Part shown: piece after piece, positions 43,847-56,400 of the stretch | Layout: the number at the start of each line of letters is the position of its first letter | Position numbering within the stretch: the first letter of the stretch is position 1 | Assembly (NCBI RefSeq): GCF_000143415.4 | Contig: NW_003314338.1 | Coordinates: 138,501-198,500 of the forward strand | DNA: 60,000 nt | DNA from: Selaginella moellendorffii | Lineage: Eukaryota; Streptophyta; Lycopodiopsida; Selaginellales; Selaginellaceae | Reading direction: 5' to 3' | The notes under the pieces: model-generated | Databases searched by the model: none | Told to the model about the DNA's origin: nothing | The model's input: only the letters and a program-made list of their open reading frames with translations | Position numbers and translations under genes: made by a program

Positions 43847-45336
43847 TTACGTGGCTCGGAAGAGGAGCATCTCCTGCTGCTTGAAGTATCTCCTCTCCTC
43901 TTGGTCCACTAGCACCAGGTTGAGGTAGTACCTCACACTGAACTTGTTGTTGATGTTGCGGTACGTGGGCGTCAGATCGTAGGGGCTGAGGAAGAGGCGG
44001 ACCGGGATGGATTCACCTGCGCAGCGCAGCGGATGCATGTCATTTGTCGTGCGAGTGAGAGTGAATGGAGTTACCCCGGACTGGTGCCCCGTCCATGATC
44101 TCGTACTTGGCCAGCGTCTCGCTCTCGTTCAGAGTGTTGGGCCCGGAGCCGGTTGACTCTCTACGCCGGATCTCCAGTTCCATGTGCTTGATCTTGATGC
44201 GCACCAGCAAAAAGTAAATCTTCCCAATTATCACGTCCTTGAGATGGTACCTGCGAGCGATGTCAACGTAGTCAACTCCCAGCACACAATAGGTAGAGAA
44301 ACACTGGTACTTGCTCTTGGTGTACTCAAACTCAATGTGCAAGCAGTCCTCGATGCCCACCTCCATCTGTGCGTTGCAAACCAGCTTACTTCAGGCTCCA
44401 AGAGAGTGAGTGACAGGGGCAGACATACCTTGATGCTGGTGTTGATCTCTGGATGGGGATTGAAGTTGCGGACCTTCAAAACAACAAAGCTTTTCATCAT
44501 GGCACTCTCTAAGACACAAACGAATGTGCTTACCCAGAACTCCTTGTGCTCCACAATGTTGGCCGCAACATAGCTCCTGCTCACTGTGACCTTGAGCACA
44601 TAGCTGCAAGGCAACAACCAAGGTGTCAAGGACAGTGGGGGCCGGGGGCAGCTTTCCTTACCGGAGCCTAACATTGACACCGTTGTAGGATTCATACTGC
44701 ATCTCCACGGTGGAGAACTCAAACGGATAGATCTTGCGGTCGTGGATCACTCCTGGCACGTCCAGTTCCCTGACTTTTGCCAGTGCTCACGGATGAGATG
44801 GTAAGAAGCCAAGCTAGTAGGTAGTAGAGAACAGGTTACCAAGAGATGTGAAATCGTAAAAGTGGCCACGGTCCACGTACAGCTCTGCCAAAGAAGAAGA
44901 TAATACATCCATGGGTGTTAAGTGTAATTCCTCACCTATCTGACCCAGGAGCTCGATCTTGACGCCCTGATGCTCGATCCGCTTCCCCGGGAGGGGGTCG
45001 ATCCTCACCTGTGACAGGCACTATTAGCAACGAATGCGGCTCCAAGCGATCAACCAAACCTGGCCGGCGACGCTGTCCTGGCTCCGGAACAATGGCACGG
45101 ACGCCATTTGCCCATTCTCCTTCTTGAGGGTAACCTGGGAATTCGTGGTCCACGTGATTGATTGGCGGATCGATCTTGAGAGCTTTGGATCGACTTACAT
45201 GCTTGCGCGTGTCCTCGTCCGCGAGCTCGATGGAGACGCTGGCCAGCGGGCTGAAGGCTCCCACAAGGAAGTTCTGCGCGCGCACCAAATCTTGTGTCAC
45301 AACAGTTAAAAAGCGAGATCGAGCAAGTGTTACCAT
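43847..45336 (-). CDS. VPS26: Vacuolar protein sorting 26 (retromer core subunit)
   Basis: VPS26 forms the retromer core with VPS35 and VPS29, which recycles cargo receptors from endosomes. Exons in order give [209 protein letters not shown] and [25 protein letters not shown]. The arrestin-like fold is covered at normal length. The start codon is the last three bases of exon 1 (45334-45336), directly followed by GT. The stop TAA overlaps a perfect splice donor (ACGTAAGT), and the next gene starts 44 nt later. Confidence 0.93.
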
Positions 45337-45399
45337 TGGCCGCAACTCCTCACTCTTTCTTGTGAATGGCCCCCGACGGAATGGCCCCCGACGTGTGCT

Positions 45400-45474
45400 C
45401 TGGACGAGACTCGAACCCGCGACGTGTGCTCGCTGGTCAATTCAACCACGTCAGCATTTTGTTGACGATGGGCG
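45400..45474 (-). other. tRNA-like or SINE-like fragment
   Basis: The minus strand has an A-box match (TGGTTGAATTG) and, about 19 bp after it, a B-box match (GGTTCGAGTC). The spacing is too short for a tRNA with an anticodon arm and no acceptor stem was found. It could be a decayed tRNA or the head of a tRNA-derived SINE lying between divergent genes. Confidence 0.35.
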
Positions 45475-45500
45475 GCCCAGGCCATTGACGAGAAGCAAGA

Positions 45501-45503
<3 letters not shown>

Positions 45504-45535
<32 letters not shown>
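45504..45535 (+). repeat. (GA)n microsatellite in WRKY 5' region
   Basis: About sixteen GA units, about 140 bp before the WRKY start. GA-rich leaders are common in plant promoters and 5' untranslated regions. No other element was recognised in the 340-bp gap between VPS26 and WRKY. Confidence 0.9.
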
Positions 45536-45540
<5 letters not shown>

Positions 45541-45676
45541 GGAGCGAGAGAGGAGGGAGGGAGCAATTCATCCGCAGTGGGAAGTGGCCGCGAGGAAGGT
45601 AACTAATAAATAAGCTCAGGCCCCCCGGGAAGAGGAAGGAGGTGAGGAGATAGCAGTACCCTAGGGAGCGCCCAGG

Positions 45677-47258
45677 ATGGAACGAGGAGAAGGGAGCGGG
45701 CGCGGTGGTCTCGTCGTGTCAAAGCCGGTCAGACCTCACCTGGCAGTCCTGCCGCCCCGGCCCTCCGTGGAAGCGCTCTTGCGGAGCAGCGATTTGAGCC
45801 GCAGCCCCATGGGCGTGGTGGCCAATTTCCTAGCTGAGCAGGACCCCGACTCCAGCTCCATTTCCTTCACCAGCCTCCTGCAAGGGGCGCTCGCCTCGCC
45901 ATCGCCCAAGATCCTCTCGCGCTTCAAGTCGTCGCCACTCGACTCGCCGCTGCTGCTCTCTTCTTCGGCGCTGGTAAGCCTGTCTTTGTTTTCGTTTCTC
46001 GTGCTGCCGTCTAACCTTGCATTAACGGCCTGGTGCCTCAGGCAGAGCCATCTCCTACCACGGGTTTCCATGTCGTCAATCCCTTGGCATGGCATCCTCC
46101 GCCGTCTCCACTGCCACTGGTATGCTGTTGCTCTTCTCCAGGGAAATCTACTAATGCCCTGCTTGTTTCCAGTCTCCTTTGGGAGGGGTGTCTCACGGCC
46201 AACTTCTGGCACAAGTCCAGTCGCACGCGCAAGTGTTGCAGCAGCAGCAGCAGCAGCAGCAGAAGCCAGCGGACAGCAACAAGCAGGAGGAGGATGACGA
46301 GCACGGGGAGCAGCAAGACGAGGACACGAGCGTTGCTCTGGTGCCTGCTGCTCCTGCGGTGACAAGAGCAAGCGCAAGCGCATCAACACCCGCTCCAGAG
46401 CACGACGGCTACAACTGGCGCAAGTATGGGCAGAAGCAGGTCAAGGGGTGTGACAATCCGCGGAGCTACTACCGCTGCACGCACCCGGACTGCTCCGCCA
46501 AGAAGCTGGTGGAGCGCTCCGTGTCTGGAGAAACGACGCAGATTGTGTACAAAGGCGACCACAGCCACTCCAAGCCGCAGATGATCCGGAGGCTGGCGGT
46601 GACCCGCGTGCAACCGGACGACGGCAGCAAGAGGACTCTGGTGCTTGTGCCCGGCGGCGCCACCCCCACGCCTGCCCAGCGCCATGCCAGCAACAGCAAC
46701 AGCAGCGACGTGGAGGAGGAGGAGGAGGAGCAAGAGGCGGAGGACGGGGAGGAGCCGGATGCCAAGCGCAGGTAACAAAGAATGCCTTTGAGACAAGCTT
46801 GAGACACTTGACTCACCTGAGTCGCCATGCTGCTTGTGCAGGAGACGGGACGGGATGAATGCCTCGAGCAGAAGCAGCGGCAGCGGCAGCCGCGAGGCAC
46901 CCGTTGTGGTGCACACCAACAGCGAAGTGGACGTGCTCGACGACGGCTACCGCTGGAGAAAATACGGGCAGAAGGTTGTCAAAGGCAATCCCAACCCAAG
47001 GTGAGCTCGTTTCTAGCTAAGGAGATCTTGGTTTTGATTGGTTTAAACTCTCGCCGTGTGTCCAGGAGCTACTACAGGTGCACAAACCCGGGGTGCCCCG
47101 TGAGGAAGCATGTGGAGAGAGCAGCGGACGATCCAAAGGCAGTCATCACCTCGTACGAAGGCAAGCACGACCACGACACACCCGCTGCCAGGGGCGGCGC
47201 CGCTTCCACGTCCACCACTAGCACAAAGCTCCTCCCTGCTCCTCCTCTCTCCGCCTAG
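45677..47258 (+). CDS. Group I WRKY transcription factor
   Basis: A nuclear DNA-binding regulator that recognises W-boxes (TTGAC core), often in defence and stress responses. Five exons. The N-terminal exon has the [16 protein letters not shown] block seen in group I WRKYs. A Gln run follows, then the first WRKY domain ([15 protein letters not shown], zinc ligands C-x4-C-x22-H-x1-H, ending DHSHSK). Next come an acidic stretch ([10 protein letters not shown]) with a DAKRRR basic end, then the second domain ([16 protein letters not shown]-x4-C-x23-H-x1-H, ending KHDHDTP). The intron after NPNPR sits at the conserved position of C-terminal group I domains. The start at 45677 is the first Met of a frame consistent with the family. 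Confidence 0.93.
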
Positions 47259-47325
47259 AGTACGGTAGCCTAGCTTACGCCTAGACTAACCAGCAAAAAT
47301 GCAGCAACCTAACTCTGGGGGACAG

Positions 47326-47350
47326 TTTATATAAAGTGAAAACCCTAAAC
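47326..47350 (+). promoter_or_regulatory. TATA box and telo-box upstream of ATM
   Basis: TTTATATAAAG (47326-47336) is followed directly by AAACCCTAAA (about 47340-47349), within the 155-bp gap between the WRKY stop and the ATM start. A GCGCGGGG stretch near 47379 resembles part of an E2F site. Roles are inferred from the motifs. Confidence 0.55.
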
Positions 47351-47413
47351 CTGGGCCGCCTGGGTTTTAAAATCCCAGCGCGGGGGAAGGAGGGCTATAG
47401 CCTAGGGCGAGCT

Positions 47414-50400
47414 ATGGCCGTCAATGTCCGTGTTGTGGAGGAAATGGTCGCCAAGCTGAGGTCGGATCGCCACAGGGAGCGCGAGGTAAGCGCGCCTCTT
47501 TCATGTGTCAAGTCGGATTGGCATGCCCCAAACCAGGCCGGCCTCAAGCTGCTCAAGGAGTATGTCAACATGCGGGATTTCTCGAGGCTGCTGGACGAGC
47601 AGACGGAAAGGCTCCAGCGCCAGGGCCAGATTCCGCGTAACAAAGCTTTTGCTCGCTCGCTTTCTTTTCTCATCTCGCCCTGTCCTGTTTTTGTGCTGCA
47701 GCATCGACATGGCCGGGTGTGGTGCATGCCTTGTGCGAGGGCACTTCGTCATACCTGAAAACGCCCAAGAAGAAGGCGCCCAGTTTCGAGTATGCCAAGG
47801 TACTCAGGAGTCTGGTGAGGAGGGCTTGTGCCTCCGGTAAGCTGCGCGCAATCTTGCTCAAAAGCACGACGTGTTGTCAACTGAATATCCTTTGATCGCA
47901 GACAAGAGAGGGGTCCTGGTGCGCAAGCTCAGTCACCTGTACCAGCATTTGGTGGATACCGTCGTCACTGTTCCCAGCTTCCAAGCTGATTACTGCGCTA
48001 TTGTGTCCGATCTTCTTAGCGAGCACGAATACCGCTTGCGCATGAAGGAGGAAACATATGCAGGTAACTCTCGCGTTATAAACGACCTCACACAGTCTTG
48101 GTTGCCTGCTCTAGAACTTGTCCAGTTCCTTCTGCAAACTCAGACGCAGCCGCACGACGATGCCTTTCTGTCCATCGTCAAAAATCCACCAGGGGGTATC
48201 CCTCCGTCTTTAAGGCCGGACGTCGCGGCCAAGCTCTCCAACATCTTTCTGCACATCAGGTGTGTTCGTAATTCTGGGAGTTTACGGACATGACACGCGG
48301 GTTCTTAAACCAGTGATATCAAAGCGGGTCTGAAAAAGGCTCTAGAGGCAGTCACCAGCTTGTTGAGGCATGATGGACCAAATCTAGGCAGTCACCTACT
48401 TGAAATTCATTGCGGTGCTAAGAAATGCCTTTTCCGGTCATGGGCTACAATTACCGACACTGCTACCAAGGTTAGATGCTACCCTGCGGTCTTTATATGC
48501 TCATTTCCTTTACTGTTACAGGACTTGTTTGTTCTGTATCTGAGGATGCAACTGAAACTAAGCAGCATTGTGAGGGACGACGAAACCGATCACCTCGAGG
48601 AGTTGTTTGACTTCGTGGTTAAGGAACTGGACGGGAAGTGTTGGTAAGCCGAACCTTTCGTAATGCCAAGAAGCTTACAGCGCATTATTCTTTTTACCCA
48701 GGGACACCAAGGCTGTACCACTTGCGAGCTCGACACACTCGTTTCTAATGCTTGCTGCCCAAGTCATTTTTGAGGTGCATTCAGCGTTTGCTATACTCTC
48801 CCGTTCTGACTTCTCTCTTTCAGTTCCTCGGCAGGGACAGAGGTCATGCTACCAACAGCTCTAAACGTAGAAAAAAGGAGAGCGTCACTGCGCTCATCAC
48901 AGACAGAATACGTGATTTGAAACCGTTGTGGTAAGAGTCATGTTGGTGTGCGACATCGTCACATTCCTGCAATAATCAGGGCTGGCGCCATTTGCCTTCT
49001 GCTGAGGCACTATGGTTCTAAGCTTCCGCAGCAGTTCTTATCTGATGTCTTTCAAGCTTTGGTGCAGAGGTACGTCTCGACTACAATGCTGTATGATAAA
49101 CATATGTATGTGCTTTTTGAAGGTTGCCTATTGAAGCGATCAACGTCATGTCCTTTGAAGTACCTTTATGGCTTATAAGGTTTGTCTTCCACTGCTCTTA
49201 TATCTGACATTATTCAGAACAATCCAGATGCGTCAACGAGATTTGTGATATTGGGGACCATGGAACCTGGCAGGTGTGGTAGATTGTAATTTTTCCACTC
49301 TTCTGCACTCTTCTGTTATTTACGTCCGCTAGTCTTGCAGAACGCAAGCCTTTGGCAGTGTGTGTGGGAGGCGACAATCAAATGGATATTGTTGATGAGC
49401 ACTGTGCTGGTTCTTGTATGGGTGATGTCGTACTCCTCCCCATTGTCTTCTCATGATGCTTGCAGGTGGACGAGGCTTTGAAGCTACTGAGCAACATATT
49501 GCTTATGGTAGCTTTTCCGGGTATTATGAGACTTTGACCTCTGACTTTGTTGTTTCTGCGATGCAGAATAACTCGCCTGCTTTTGTTGCTCCGAACGAAA
49601 TTTGGGAGCTCCACGTATTCAGAGATCAACCAACAAGGTATCGTCATCTCCTTGAGCTCTTCCGCAGGTTTTGCTAACAGTTATCGCACCCGCAGAAGTG
49701 CTCTCTTTTTTGTTTCTGTGTTGTTTTCGACTGCTCCCTGTCAGGTAATTAATAGGTTGATCAGATACCTGGAATGACATTCGATTTGCTCTTCCAGGAC
49801 TTTGTTCTTCGAAAATCTCTTCTTGTTTGGGCTCTGAAGGCATTGAAGTTTCAGGTGTCCAACCTTCTCGTTCTTTTTCTTTTGTTCTTTTTCTGTTGTA
49901 ACTTCTCGTCTTTTAGGCCGGATCTTCGGAATGTCAGGTACCCCTCAAGCTTATAAGCTGGACGCTCCTTTCTCTCTCGGTTGGTGCGCTGGAATTTCAA
50001 GTAAAGGATGCCGCTACTTTCTTACAGAGCTGGTCGGAGGTAATTAGATTCTTAACTATTTGTGATAAAATCTCCGTGCCGAGTTACTCGCCTAAATTTC
50101 TCAGCAAACGGAACAAGGCAAGGTTCTAGAAGCGGAGTTGCGTGAACTTGACCTTGCAGACGAAGTTTTAGCCAACTGTGGAGTTGAAGGATTGTCCGCA
50201 ATCAACGTAAGCACATTTGCATTCGTGGATATTCTTTTAGAAGCTGGTTTCTTCAGGTTGAATTCCAACGAAACAGTTTAGTGAGTCTTTCTCAAAGCGA
50301 CGATTTACTTCAAATCCTTGGTGAAGGTATTTTGCAACTTATTCAAGAAGTAAAATGCCAGCGACTGGAATCTCTCCTTCGGGTGGCCGTACTTGTGTCC

Positions 50401-53400
50401 TACTGTTTTGTGGGAGTCGAGGTTTCAAGGAAAACGAGGTAAGCCTATTGCTAAATGAAATGATTCTGAGATTTTTTTTTCCAGAGGTCACACAGTCCTT
50501 CTTTGGAGTCGCGATGGAGAAATCTTTACCTCACCTGCAGTTCTTATGGGGTGCTGCATTTTGCGACTGGAAAGTGTTGGAGAAACTGGGGAGGCATCTA
50601 GACAACTCACTGTGAAATCACTTCTTGCATTAGATGAGCTTGTTTCTGCAGAAAGCGCCGGCCAGACAAAGCTTGTTTCCCGGTGCTCCTTTGAAGGATT
50701 ATTGAAAGTCTTGCGGAGTTTATTAGAGGACGGCAGAGTATGTGAATCCACAACTTCTAATTCTGTACTGAACGATGCGGAGCTGGATGCACCTAAACGA
50801 GAAAACTGGAAAGTCATATGCATATCCATGATTTGCAGCCTCGGCCGGCAAATTCCAGAGGCTGCGTTTCATATTTTGCGAGATCTACTGCTTGCTTCAG
50901 AGGACTTTAAGGTAGTTGTTTTCACTTTAATGAATGTTTGGATGGCATTTGACCATAAAGGTTTTCGCAGGTTCGTGAAAAGCTCATATTTTCTATGTGC
51001 AGTATTTTTACGATTCCTGAGATGCTACCGAGACTTGAGGAACTGGTAAGCTGCGTTAGTTTTGCCAGTGCTTTGACGCGTAAGGACAGGTCGAAGAATT
51101 GATGAATTCCCTACAAAAAGGTCAAGTTTGTGACTCTACCTGTTTCAATACTCTGGCTTCTTCCCAACTGCTGCTGTCAAAGTTGAAAGCCGAGAAAGAT
51201 AAAGCCAAACTGGCACAGGTCCGTCGTCCCCAGATTTCCTTGTTTATAGCTTTGAGCTTTCTTTCAGGTACTTCCAAGGTTTCAAAAGATTATAGAATAC
51301 GTTTCGAAGGTGAATGCTCTACAATATACAACGCGTTTGAAAATTGGCGAAGCTGTTGCAGACTTGATGATACTGGATGCGACCCTTGCCCAGGTATCCC
51401 GTAGCTTGTTACGTAATCAATCCCTTTGACAACGGCTTCTGATTGTAGGATTTAATGTTTTTGGAACTTCTGCAAGATCCTGACTTTCGTGTCAGGGCCG
51501 GTCATGCTAGCCGAATACATATCTTGTTTGAGACGTGGAGCGGACATCCCCAACTTCTACAGGATGTCCAGTAAGTTTGTTTTTGCGATGATGATAAGAT
51601 CTCTGACAAGTTAGTGCATGTGCTAGAGCTAGTCTTGGAGTGAAACTATCAACTTCCCACCTAGGTGATACAACGGAAGCTCTTCTGTATAAAACGGCAA
51701 TAATAGCTATCGGTGAAGTAGCAGCTGCAAGCGAACAAGTGGAAGCTGATGTACGACCACTGCTATTTATATTCTCATTGTCATGCTCATTTTACCTTTT
51801 CAGGCTGTGTGCATTATTCTTGCCCAAGCTGCTCTACAGCCCATGCATAGGTAATGTTAGCATGTTTCTAATAACACAATTGAGATTTGATTGTTGCAGG
51901 AGTTTAGTCGTTGCAGTGCTTAATAAAATTGCCAAACAACTGGGCTATACAGACAGATTTAAGGTTGTGATAGCTGTAATATGCGCTGTTTACTAGTTCG
52001 TGTATATTTGTTTTGAAGTTCTTCAAGCAGCTGCTCAGATCGATATTGGACTGCTGGGTTGCCGCTTCATTTCATATAAGTGAACTCCTGAAGGTATGCA
52101 AATCTTGAAGTTCTAACTTTATTTGATTGTTTATATGTAACCAGGTGAGCGACATACTTATCCAACCTTCAAATGCATACGGGTTCCTTGAGTATTGTCT
52201 TCCGTTCATACTACCTTCTTCGTTCCTACATGGACAACATGCCGAAATTCAGCAGATAGCACAGGTATGCATAGCAGGTATTTGCCCATTTGAGTCTTAC
52301 TTTTGTTTAGGAGAGAACAATGTCTGTCAGTTCATTGGTCGAGGAGAACTTTGCCTCTATTTTTGCCTTCCTTGCCGCTCTGGATTGGGGTGGATATGAT
52401 AAAGCCTCGTTGGTTCTTCAAAGCCCTCTATTTGAAACTCAAATTCAGCGGGAGAAGCTTATAAAACAACACGTGGTAGGTGCTGAGTTTCTTTTCTTGT
52501 GCGGCTGAAGTGCTTACATACAGCACGACAGTTTTCTATTGCAAAAAATATCATTCTGCTAGTGAAGGCGGACGCTGTGTTGCCATCAGTTTCGAAGGAT
52601 GCGGCCATGGCTGCCGTAAGGGCAGTTGCGAAGGGGTTATTTGAAGAGTATGTATCGTACATTCAAATATTTCTAACTGATAACACTGGAATTTACTCAG
52701 TAGTAGACGCCAAGAAGTGAAGGAGCTCGTATTCCAGGTTAGTGCATGCGCCTGGGATGTTGATTCTCACTTGACGTGAAGAACAGATTTTGCTAGAAAT
52801 TCACAAGGAGGCTTCCAGTTCTTCTCACTGGCGCCACACACGGCACTCTCTGGAAAAACTGGACGCATTCTTGAACGTTATCGAGGACGGAATTGTGATT
52901 CCGAGCACATTCCGGTAACTTTTTGTCTACTAAGGTCATACAGCTTACAATGGCATGGCAGGTACATGATGCACATAATTTTGCAATCAATTGAAATGGT
53001 TGACTTGCAACCGAAGTGCTGTTTATTGATAAATGCAATGATTGATAAACTGGAGCGCAAACCGCAGTCGTCTATGTGGATTCTGGGAGAGCATCTACAG
53101 GTTATATTTGTTATTGTGAAGTTAATGGTGGCATCTCAAATATCTTTGGTATTACAGGCTCTTGTTTCTGGACTGGTGTCATGTACTTTTAACGGTGATC
53201 TATTGTGCTCATCTGTGCTTCAGCTACTTCATCGTGTGACTCTGAAAGGCGAATCATCTTTATCCCCCTATGTGAAGGTACTGCATACTGGCTTGATAAG
53301 CTTTTCAGTTTGAACCTGTTCTTTTCAGGAACTTAACCAACTTCCGGACTTTCCTTGCTTCAACACGATAAGAGAATTCCAAGCTCAATTGCGTTCTGCC

Positions 53401-56400
53401 GATGCATTTTCAAAAGAGTTTGTAAAGGTAAGAACGGAGTATGCAACATATAACACTCATGAGTGCCTTCAGTTTGTGCAGAAGGCTCCTTCTCTTCCCT
53501 CTCAATTACGACTATGGAGGTTTACTTCTTATTTCTATCTTTTTTTCAATCTTTTTGCTTTCTTTTTTCAGTCTTCGAAGCTTTTGCAACCAATTGCGAG
53601 ATGCACCGGAATCTCGGAGTCTCTTCACTTCTGATGAATTAGTGATTGCCGTTTGGGAACTTGTTCTCTCATGCAATGACGATCATGATTATGACATCAA
53701 GAATCTGACTGCGGAACTTCTAGCTGCGGTAAGACAGTTTTGTTTGTAAAGCTATGTGTCATCCACTTACCATTGCAGGTTGGAATTGGAAATTGTGAAG
53801 CGGTGGTTTTCCATTTGCCAGACGCTAACAGAAATTTCTTGCGTCCCTCATATCGTTCAAAAACTATCGACGTGGCTGGGCCGTCTGAGGATATTTTGGA
53901 AGTAGTACTGACTCAGCTGTGCAGCTATTTACTAGATAAAGATGTTTTTATAATTGATCTGGCGTATCAAACAGCAAAGGTCTGAATCTACTTTGGTAAT
54001 CTGTAAAACAAGTCACGGATTTGTGCAGGGCTTGTTGGCAACCAAAAATGGTTATGACGTTTTAAATAGACTCAATGAACAAGAGCGAGCGTACTTGGAG
54101 GTAAAACATGCAAAGCAGGCAATGTGTATTGACACATGCTACTGTTTTCAGACGCATACCGATGGTCCTAACAAAATGTTGGTGAACCTAGTTCTTGGGT
54201 GTAATGCTCGTAAGTGAGCTTGGAAATAGACATCTTTTCATCGTTTTCATGCAGCAAAATCTGGGAAGCTTGAAGATTCATCAGTTTGGAGCACTAGCGA
54301 CAAAAGTTACGAGACTTGGATTTGTTCGTTGGTTCATGCCTTGATAAGCTACACCGAAGATACTCTTTTAAGGTGACTTTATTCTTTGTTATATTTTGGA
54401 CTTAGGATGAAAATGCTTGCAGGCTTTGTCAGAGTCTGGTTGAGGTTAAGGCTGCACTAGCTGAGTTTCTGCTCCCTTATGCGCTTGGGTCGTTGGCTAA
54501 AGTGATCCCAATTCATTCTGCTCTGTACACTACTATTGTTACACATGCAAGTGCTGGTCTGTTTATTTCATCAGAAAGCTTACAGCTTCACATGTAGGTT
54601 CAAGACCATATCTTTTCCGATGTCAACAAAAATACAAGGTCGATGCAAGTTTTTCTCGAAGCTTTTAATAGTCTACGAGCTTGTCACGTAAAGGCAGCAG
54701 CCAAAGGCTTGTCGCAAGGAACAAATACGCTGGAGCCTCTAAAGTGGCCTAAGGTAGTTGAATTTCATTATAATCTTTCAGGTTTCTTCTTCCTCAGGTT
54801 TATTGGCTGGATGTGGATTACCTTCTTACGGCCAAGACAGCACAGGTCGGCTTATTTTGTGTTTGATTTGGGTTCTATGACATTTAACTTGGAAACTGTT
54901 CAGAAATGTGCGGCGTACTTCACTTCTGTTCTCTATGTTGAACATTGGTGTGAAGAAAATTTCGGAAAGGCTGTGCTGGGAGAACGAGAACTTTCGGGAG
55001 ATGAGGACGAGGTAAAATCTTGCATCATTCTTGACTGTAATCGTGTCTTAACGTGATTGCCAGCTACCCGAACATCTGGAACGTCTTCTGTCTGTGTATA
55101 CGAAGGTGAATGAACCAGACAGCATCTATGGCATAATTTACACTCACAATGTAAGATCAATTACTTGAACGTTGTCTATCTGATGCCAAGAATATGTTTC
55201 TCAGCCCATATCACAAGTCAGGCTGTACGAGCATGAAGGCAACTGGGGAAAGGCTTTGGAAACATATGATTTGCTGCTAAGTAGCTCAAATAACACTGAC
55301 GTCCTAAAGGGTTACTACAAAGGTGTTGTACGGGCGCTGCAACACTCAGGATGCTCTCAGGTGAGGGACGTTTACAGCACAGGTCTTAGAAACATCAAGA
55401 TGGAACTATTAAACGACAAGGAGTTCAAAGAATTACAGGTACATCCAGCCTTTGAGATCATCACATGATCTTTCTTGTGTGCAGTACGAAGGTGCCTGGA
55501 AGTCTGGAAAGTGGGACCTGAGTTTCGATATGAACCCCACCGGTGATGATTCTCTTAAGCTGGGCTTTCATGGAAATTTACTCAGGTAATGTTATTGTTG
55601 TTTATGTAGTATAAGTTTTGCTATCTTCATTAGCAGCTCCTTTCAATGTCTCGTTGAAGGAGATTTCAGCAGATTTGACACTTCTGTCAAACGGATGAAA
55701 GAGGTAAGGTTCTTATGTATCGTTTTCTCTCAAGTCTAACAAGTTTATCAGGACACTGTTTCTCATGTTGCGCACACCAGCCTTGAAAGCACTCAAAATG
55801 TTTATCCATCTATCGTCAAACTCCAGGCTCGTTACACCTTTTACGTTTGTGATCCTGATACTGTCTCTCTTCAGATTGTTGATTGTCTCCCGTTCGCTTG
55901 GAGTCTCCGCTGGCCATCATTGGGATCTAGTGGACCTAGCACCCCTCCCGACAGCGAGGTATGTAAGGGATTTACGTGTTATATTTTATATGTTTCTAAT
56001 TTTTCCCTGGAAAAAAAATCTTTCATTCGGTTCTGCAGATACAAATGCTATTTACGAGGTGGAAAGGCATTACGAAACAAACGACGGGAAACTACAACCT
56101 CTTGGAACCATTTGGGAGCTTTATGAAAGTACTTCTTCGGGTTCTTCAGCGGGAGGACTGTCTTCCTTGTTATCTTGTTGAATACGCAGCACTTGCCAGA
56201 AAGGTTCCAAACTCTTTCTCATTTGACGCTTACCAATAAGTTTTTAGGCTGGAAGACTCAATCAAGCAGCAGGTGCAATTCAAGAGCTCAAAGGCCTTTG
56301 CCAAGGAGACAATAAGCGCAGCGAGATTTTAAGAGCCGGACGGGTCTGTTTTATCTCTAATTCATGTCGACTAAGTATACTAATGTATATGGTCTTTCAG

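Noticed and set aside
42093-43928. A 611-codon plus-strand ORF
   Set aside because: It is the antisense of the PPR gene. The PPR motifs on the minus strand are clear, and the ORF's composition (Val/Gly/Glu/His-rich) is that of a shadow frame.
45400-45474. Functional tRNA gene
   Set aside because: The A-to-B box spacing is too short, and no acceptor stem or anticodon arm can be formed.
46038-46900. Leu-rich minus-strand ORFs over the WRKY gene
   Set aside because: They are antisense readings of Gln- and Glu-rich WRKY codons.
47336-47413. Upstream in-frame ATG as the ATM start
   Set aside because: It lies at the end of the TATA box and its 26 extra residues look like translated promoter. The Met at 47414 is the better start.
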